From: DASXBJ01 sp036491755
Lineage (GTDB): Bacteria > Chloroflexota > Dormibacteria > Dormibacterales > Dormibacteraceae
Reading direction: 5' to 3'
Length of the DNA: 25,737 nucleotides
Assembly: GCA_036491755.1 (NCBI GenBank)
Contig: DASXBJ010000072.1
Coordinates: 1-25,737, forward strand
This document shows, one piece after another, positions 23,003 through 25,737 of the stretch. Position numbers and translations under genes: made by a program. The notes under the pieces are model-generated. The model made no database searches. It saw nothing but the letters and a program-made list of their open reading frames with translations, and was not told the origin of the DNA. Each line of letters opens with the position of its first letter. Positions within the stretch are counted from its first letter, which is position 1.

Positions 23003-23986
23003 GTGGCCGCCTCTCCTATACTTGCCCGGCCGATCGCAAACGCTCGCCACGTCACTCCACGCACTCGGCGCCGGCGGGGCCCTAGGCCCTTGCTTCGCAC
23101 AGCGCTCGCTTCAGCGCTTGTGGTCGTTGGCTGCCTCGTGGTGATCGCCGTCGTCACGCTGCGACCGGGCGCCACCGCCGGGGTCATCAAGCTTCCGGCG
23201 GCGCCGGCGTCTGCCGCCGGTCCAAGCCAGGTCGCCGTGTCGGGCCTGCAGGCAGGGGCATGCATGACCTACCCGCCGACGCACGGACAGGCCGGCAGGA
23301 CGATCTTCATCGACCCCGGACACGGCGGGCTGGACCCTGGCGTGGTCGGCGCCGCCGGCGGGCGCCAGGTGACCGAGAAGGATGCGACGCTTGCGGTCGC
23401 CATCAAGCTCACCGCCCTGTTGCGGTCAGACGGGTACCGCGTCGTCATGGCCCGCACTCAGGACTCGTCGGTCGCGGCCCAGACCGCGTCGGATTCGGCG
23501 ACCGGATCGCTGACCGACTCTGCCGTGAGGCGAGACCTTCTCGAGCGGATCGCATGCGCGAACGCATCGAACGCGTCGGTGCTGGTGTCGATCCACTTCG
23601 ATGGTTTCAGTGATCCGACGGTGACCGGCACCGAGACGTTCTACGACTCCGCGCGACCCTTCGCCGCAACGAGCAAGCGGCTGGCCACGGACCTGCAATC
23701 CGCGCTGGTATCCGGACTCGGGATGTCAGACCGCGGCGTCTGGACGGACGATCAGCTGGCCGCTCCCGCGCTGACTGCCTCCGGCAACAGCTATGGCCAT
23801 CTGATCGAGCTTGGCCCAGCGTCGGCCGGTTGGGTGGACAGCCCGAGCCAGATGCCAGGCGCGCTGGTCGAGCCGCTGTTCATCACCAACCCAGGCGAGG
23901 CCGCCGTGGCGAGCGACGCCGCCGGACAGCAGAAGATCGCTCAGGCGCTGGAGCAGGGCCTGGTGAAGTACTTCAGCGGCGTGTAG
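23003..23986 (+). CDS. N-acetylmuramoyl-L-alanine amidase (Amidase_3), membrane-anchored or secreted
   Basis: This zinc amidase cleaves the bond between MurNAc and L-Ala in peptidoglycan. Counting from GTG 23003 (327 residues), a basic stretch (RTRRRRGPR) precedes one hydrophobic helix at about 32-53. The Amidase_3 domain follows: IDPGHGGLDPG with His107, TEKDATL with Glu125, VSIHFDG with His198 and ALVEPLFITN with Glu290. These are the canonical zinc and catalytic residues, though His-Phe-Asp replaces the usual His-x-Asn. GTG 23003 may not be the true start: a TATACT at 23017-23022 and AT-ending codons suggest initiation further in, for example at TTG 23090, which leaves the helix intact. 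It would act outside the cytoplasmic membrane. Confidence 0.88.
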   Translation: MAASPILARPIANARHVTPRTRRRRGPRPLLRTALASALVVVGCLVVIAVVTLRPGATAGVIKLPAAPASAAGPSQVAVSGLQAGACMTYPPTHGQAGRTIFIDPGHGGLDPGVVGAAGGRQVTEKDATLAVAIKLTALLRSDGYRVVMARTQDSSVAAQTASDSATGSLTDSAVRRDLLERIACANASNASVLVSIHFDGFSDPTVTGTETFYDSARPFAATSKRLATDLQSALVSGLGMSDRGVWTDDQLAAPALTASGNSYGHLIELGPASAGWVDSPSQMPGALVEPLFITNPGEAAVASDAAGQQKIAQALEQGLVKYFSGV

Positions 23987-24011
23987 TGAACGCCCCGATG
24001 GGGGCGTTCAC
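23986..24011. terminator. 11-bp perfect hairpin between convergent genes
   Basis: GTGAACGCCCC and GGGGCGTTCAC pair fully around a GATG loop directly after the amidase stop and 27 nt from the end of the convergent gene. There is no T tract, so it may be a weak terminator or a 3'-end RNA stabiliser. Confidence 0.5.
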
Positions 24012-24038
24012 CGTCGTGCGATCTCGAACGGCGCTCTT

Positions 24039-24599
24039 CTACGCGCTTCTGATGTCGCCGAAGTTGCCGGCCGAGGAGTTGACCCAATCGCGGTCGAGAA
24101 GCGGTCCGTTGGCGTGATAGGTGAAGCCCCAGCTCAGGAGGCTATAGGTGGCGCCTTCGCCGTAAACAGTGGCCACGAAGGCGGCCGTCGTGCCGCAGGT
24201 CGTCACGTCACAAGTTGCTGCCGGGTTGAACGTTCCCCCGGACACGATCATCTGGTAGTTGCCCTTGAATGTGCCGGTTACGTCCGCCGCCACGGTGCCG
24301 CCATTCGAGACCCCCGACTCCTCGCAAGCGCCGGGACTCGAGCCCGCGATGGTTTCGAACCGTCCGGCAATGAAGCTTTCAGAGGCTGAATAGGTTCCAT
24401 CTGCGTTCCTTGTCGTCGACGCTTCGAACATCCTTGTGTACGTATCGTTGGCCCAGTCGTTGCCGCAGGTGCCCGAGTCGGCCGACCCGCTGGCGATGGG
24501 TCCGAAATGGACGGAGCCCTCCGACGCGAAGGCGCCGACGCCACCGAATCCTATGGCAGCCACCGCTGCCACGATCAGTCCGAACAGAGAACGCTTCAT
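24039..24599 (-). CDS. Secreted beta-rich hypothetical protein
   Basis: From ATG 24599 the product has 186 residues. It begins with a classical signal peptide (KRSLFGLIVAAVAAIGFGGVGAFAS), with likely cleavage after AFA. The mature part is rich in Ser, Thr, Gly and Ala, with four spaced cysteines (GTCGN, GACEE, ATCDV, TTCGT) that suit disulfides outside the cell, and ends in a WGFTYHANGPLL segment. No known domain is recognised. GAGGAG lies 8 nt before the ATG. The signal peptide resembles that of the upstream beta-helix protein, and the two genes are 62 nt apart on one strand, so they probably form an exported pair. Confidence 0.7.
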   Translation of the reverse strand: MKRSLFGLIVAAVAAIGFGGVGAFASEGSVHFGPIASGSADSGTCGNDWANDTYTRMFEASTTRNADGTYSASESFIAGRFETIAGSSPGACEESGVSNGGTVAADVTGTFKGNYQMIVSGGTFNPAATCDVTTCGTTAAFVATVYGEGATYSLLSWGFTYHANGPLLDRDWVNSSAGNFGDIRSA

Positions 24600-24661
24600 C
24601 GACTGTCTCCTCGCGTCCACATCAGTGACGCTCCTGCCGATCCTTCGCAGGTTCGGGCTTG

Positions 24662-25669
24662 TTACTTGTCGCTGTTGAGGCCGCGCGCAGACCCAACCAA
24701 GTCGATGGAACGGACAAAGGCGGCCGGTGTCCCGGCGCAATCGCCGCTGACCGGCGTGTACCCGGCGCCGCTGATCTCGTTGTTGACGATCAGATCATTG
24801 GTGCCGACATCGGATATTCCCGCCTGGTAGCCGCAAGTTGGGTTCTGCCCGGTGGTGTTGGTGATGGCATCGTTGGAGATGCTGTTCTTCTTCACCGCGT
24901 TGTTCGTCTGAATGGCTGGGGCGCTGCTGCAGTCGGCCGCGGCGTTGAACATGAAGACGCCGACGTCGTTGCCGGTCAGCGTGTTCTTCGTGATCTTCGC
25001 GTTGACCGTGTACGGAACACCGTAGCAAGGGCCACCAAAGACCAGGATCCCGCCCGAGCTCGCTCCATTGCTGCCCGTGTAGGCGTTCCCGCTCACGGTG
25101 TTTCTGGTCACGGTCGCATTCGCTCCGGAGCCGACCTCGATGCCGTTCTGCGCGATGTAGTTGACCGGGCCTTGGCCGATCACGGTGTTGTCCGCGATCG
25201 TGGCCGAGACGTTTCCGTTGACCGTGATGCCGTTCTTCTGGTAGCGCGCGACAGTGTTACCGGAGATGGTGCCGGTCGCGGCGCCTCCGAACGCACGGAA
25301 GTAGATAGCGTTTCCGTGCTGGGTCCCGTTGAATGGGGTCTCGCCGATGTCGTGGACGGAGCTGTTAGTGACGTTGACCGAGACTGCGCCGGCGTCGCCG
25401 TTGACGAGCACGCCGTAGTAGTTCGCGCCGGAGATGTCGGCGCCGGTGACGTTGCCCGACGTCGTGTTGTCGTAGTAGACGCCTACGTTGCAACCGGCCG
25501 CATTGAGGGTGCCGGTCACGTCCCCTCCGATCTGGGCGGCGGTCATGTCGATCCCGTCCTTAAAGAACCCTGTCGGTGTGCAGCTCGCGGCTGTCGCCGA
25601 CGCGCTGACGCTGCCGAATCCGACGGCGGCGAGCGGCGCCACCAGCAGGCCGACCAGAAATCGCCTCAT
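24662..25669 (-). CDS. Secreted right-handed parallel beta-helix protein
   Basis: The product has 335 residues. An N-terminal signal peptide (RRFLVGLLVAPLAAVGFGSVSASA) probably cleaves near residue 27. The rest consists of repeating Asn/Thr/Gly-rich turns such as GTISGNTVARYQKNGITV, ATIADNTVIGQ, ATVTRNTVSGN and KITKNTLTGNDVGVFMF. Turns of 22-25 residues with N-x-I/V ladders mark the PbH1/NosD-like beta-helix fold of polysaccharide-active or adhesive proteins. No catalytic residues of a pectate-lyase type are obvious. Cysteines in CTPTG, AGCNV, GPCYG, ADCSS and PTCGY could stabilise turns. An AGGGGA precedes the ATG by 7 nt. The gene is first of a two-gene secreted unit. Confidence 0.82.
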   Translation of the reverse strand: MRRFLVGLLVAPLAAVGFGSVSASATAASCTPTGFFKDGIDMTAAQIGGDVTGTLNAAGCNVGVYYDNTTSGNVTGADISGANYYGVLVNGDAGAVSVNVTNSSVHDIGETPFNGTQHGNAIYFRAFGGAATGTISGNTVARYQKNGITVNGNVSATIADNTVIGQGPVNYIAQNGIEVGSGANATVTRNTVSGNAYTGSNGASSGGILVFGGPCYGVPYTVNAKITKNTLTGNDVGVFMFNAAADCSSAPAIQTNNAVKKNSISNDAITNTTGQNPTCGYQAGISDVGTNDLIVNNEISGAGYTPVSGDCAGTPAAFVRSIDLVGSARGLNSDK

Positions 25670-25737
25670 TGATCAATCCCCTAGCGTCTTTGGCAGTGGC
25701 GCGCCCTGCCGAACCGTGAACTCAGGTCCGGTGTTGT

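Noticed and set aside
1..25737. CRISPR arrays, tRNA or rRNA genes, insertion sequences, riboswitches.
   Set aside because: None recognised; intergenic gaps are mostly under 110 nt and show no repeated spacers or cloverleaf-like sequence.

Overview
This is a GC-rich, gene-dense 25.7 kb chromosomal segment from a bacterium. Genes are packed with 1-11 nt gaps or 4-nt stop/start overlaps, and GTG and TTG starts are frequent. Several genes appear leaderless, with a TAnnnT box 6 nt before the start codon. The gene set (ATP-type PEP carboxykinase, MoaD-MoaE fusion, COG4867-like VWA protein, archaeal-type ATP-dependent DNA ligase with a ligase-associated exonuclease, GT87 membrane proteins) fits a soil-type Terrabacteria lineage such as Dormibacterota, Chloroflexota or Actinomycetota. 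The phylum is an inference from style and content; no rRNA or tRNA is present to settle it.

Region 1 (1-8946, + strand) holds the 3' end of a LysR regulator, a GT87-like membrane protein, a UPF0173 metallo-hydrolase, an amidase-signature enzyme, a large VWA protein, PEP carboxykinase (pckA), a small SLOG/DUF2493 protein, a MoaD-MoaE fusion (molybdopterin synthase) and a small secreted beta-rich protein. Region 2 (8943-11176, - strand) is a three-gene operon: a DUF4268-like protein, a class V aminotransferase and an O-methyltransferase. It diverges from clpP (11199-11819).

Region 3 (11776-18777) contains a second GT87 protein, an NhaP antiporter, a small MBL-fold hydrolase and an ATP-dependent DNA ligase, all on the - strand and chained by ATGA overlaps or a short gap. 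Two small cysteine-rich proteins diverge from the ligase over a promoter whose -10 boxes overlap on opposite strands. Facing them are the ligase-associated MBL exonuclease and NAD(P)HX epimerase. Together the ligase, its exonuclease and the second MBL protein look like a DNA end-processing and sealing neighbourhood.

Region 4 (18728-21300) has two well-delimited regulatory cassettes. One is a SufR-like Fe-S regulator diverging from a small, highly charged, unrecognised protein with a near-consensus promoter and a strong terminator. The other is an ArsR-AHSA1 pair with a promoter, a palindromic operator at the expected +1 and a terminator. A stand-alone cyclic-nucleotide-binding protein and a XerC/D-like tyrosine recombinase follow on the - strand. 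Region 5 (22323-25669) is largely envelope or export related: a predicted lipoprotein or secreted protein, an N-acetylmuramoyl-L-alanine amidase, and two secreted proteins with similar signal peptides, one of them a right-handed parallel beta-helix.

No CRISPR array, insertion sequence, prophage, tRNA or rRNA was seen, and no stretch above 300 nt lacks a gene. I did not find a clearly new multi-gene system. The best leads are the SufR-like/small-protein divergent unit, the ligase neighbourhood and the recurrent leaderless start signal.
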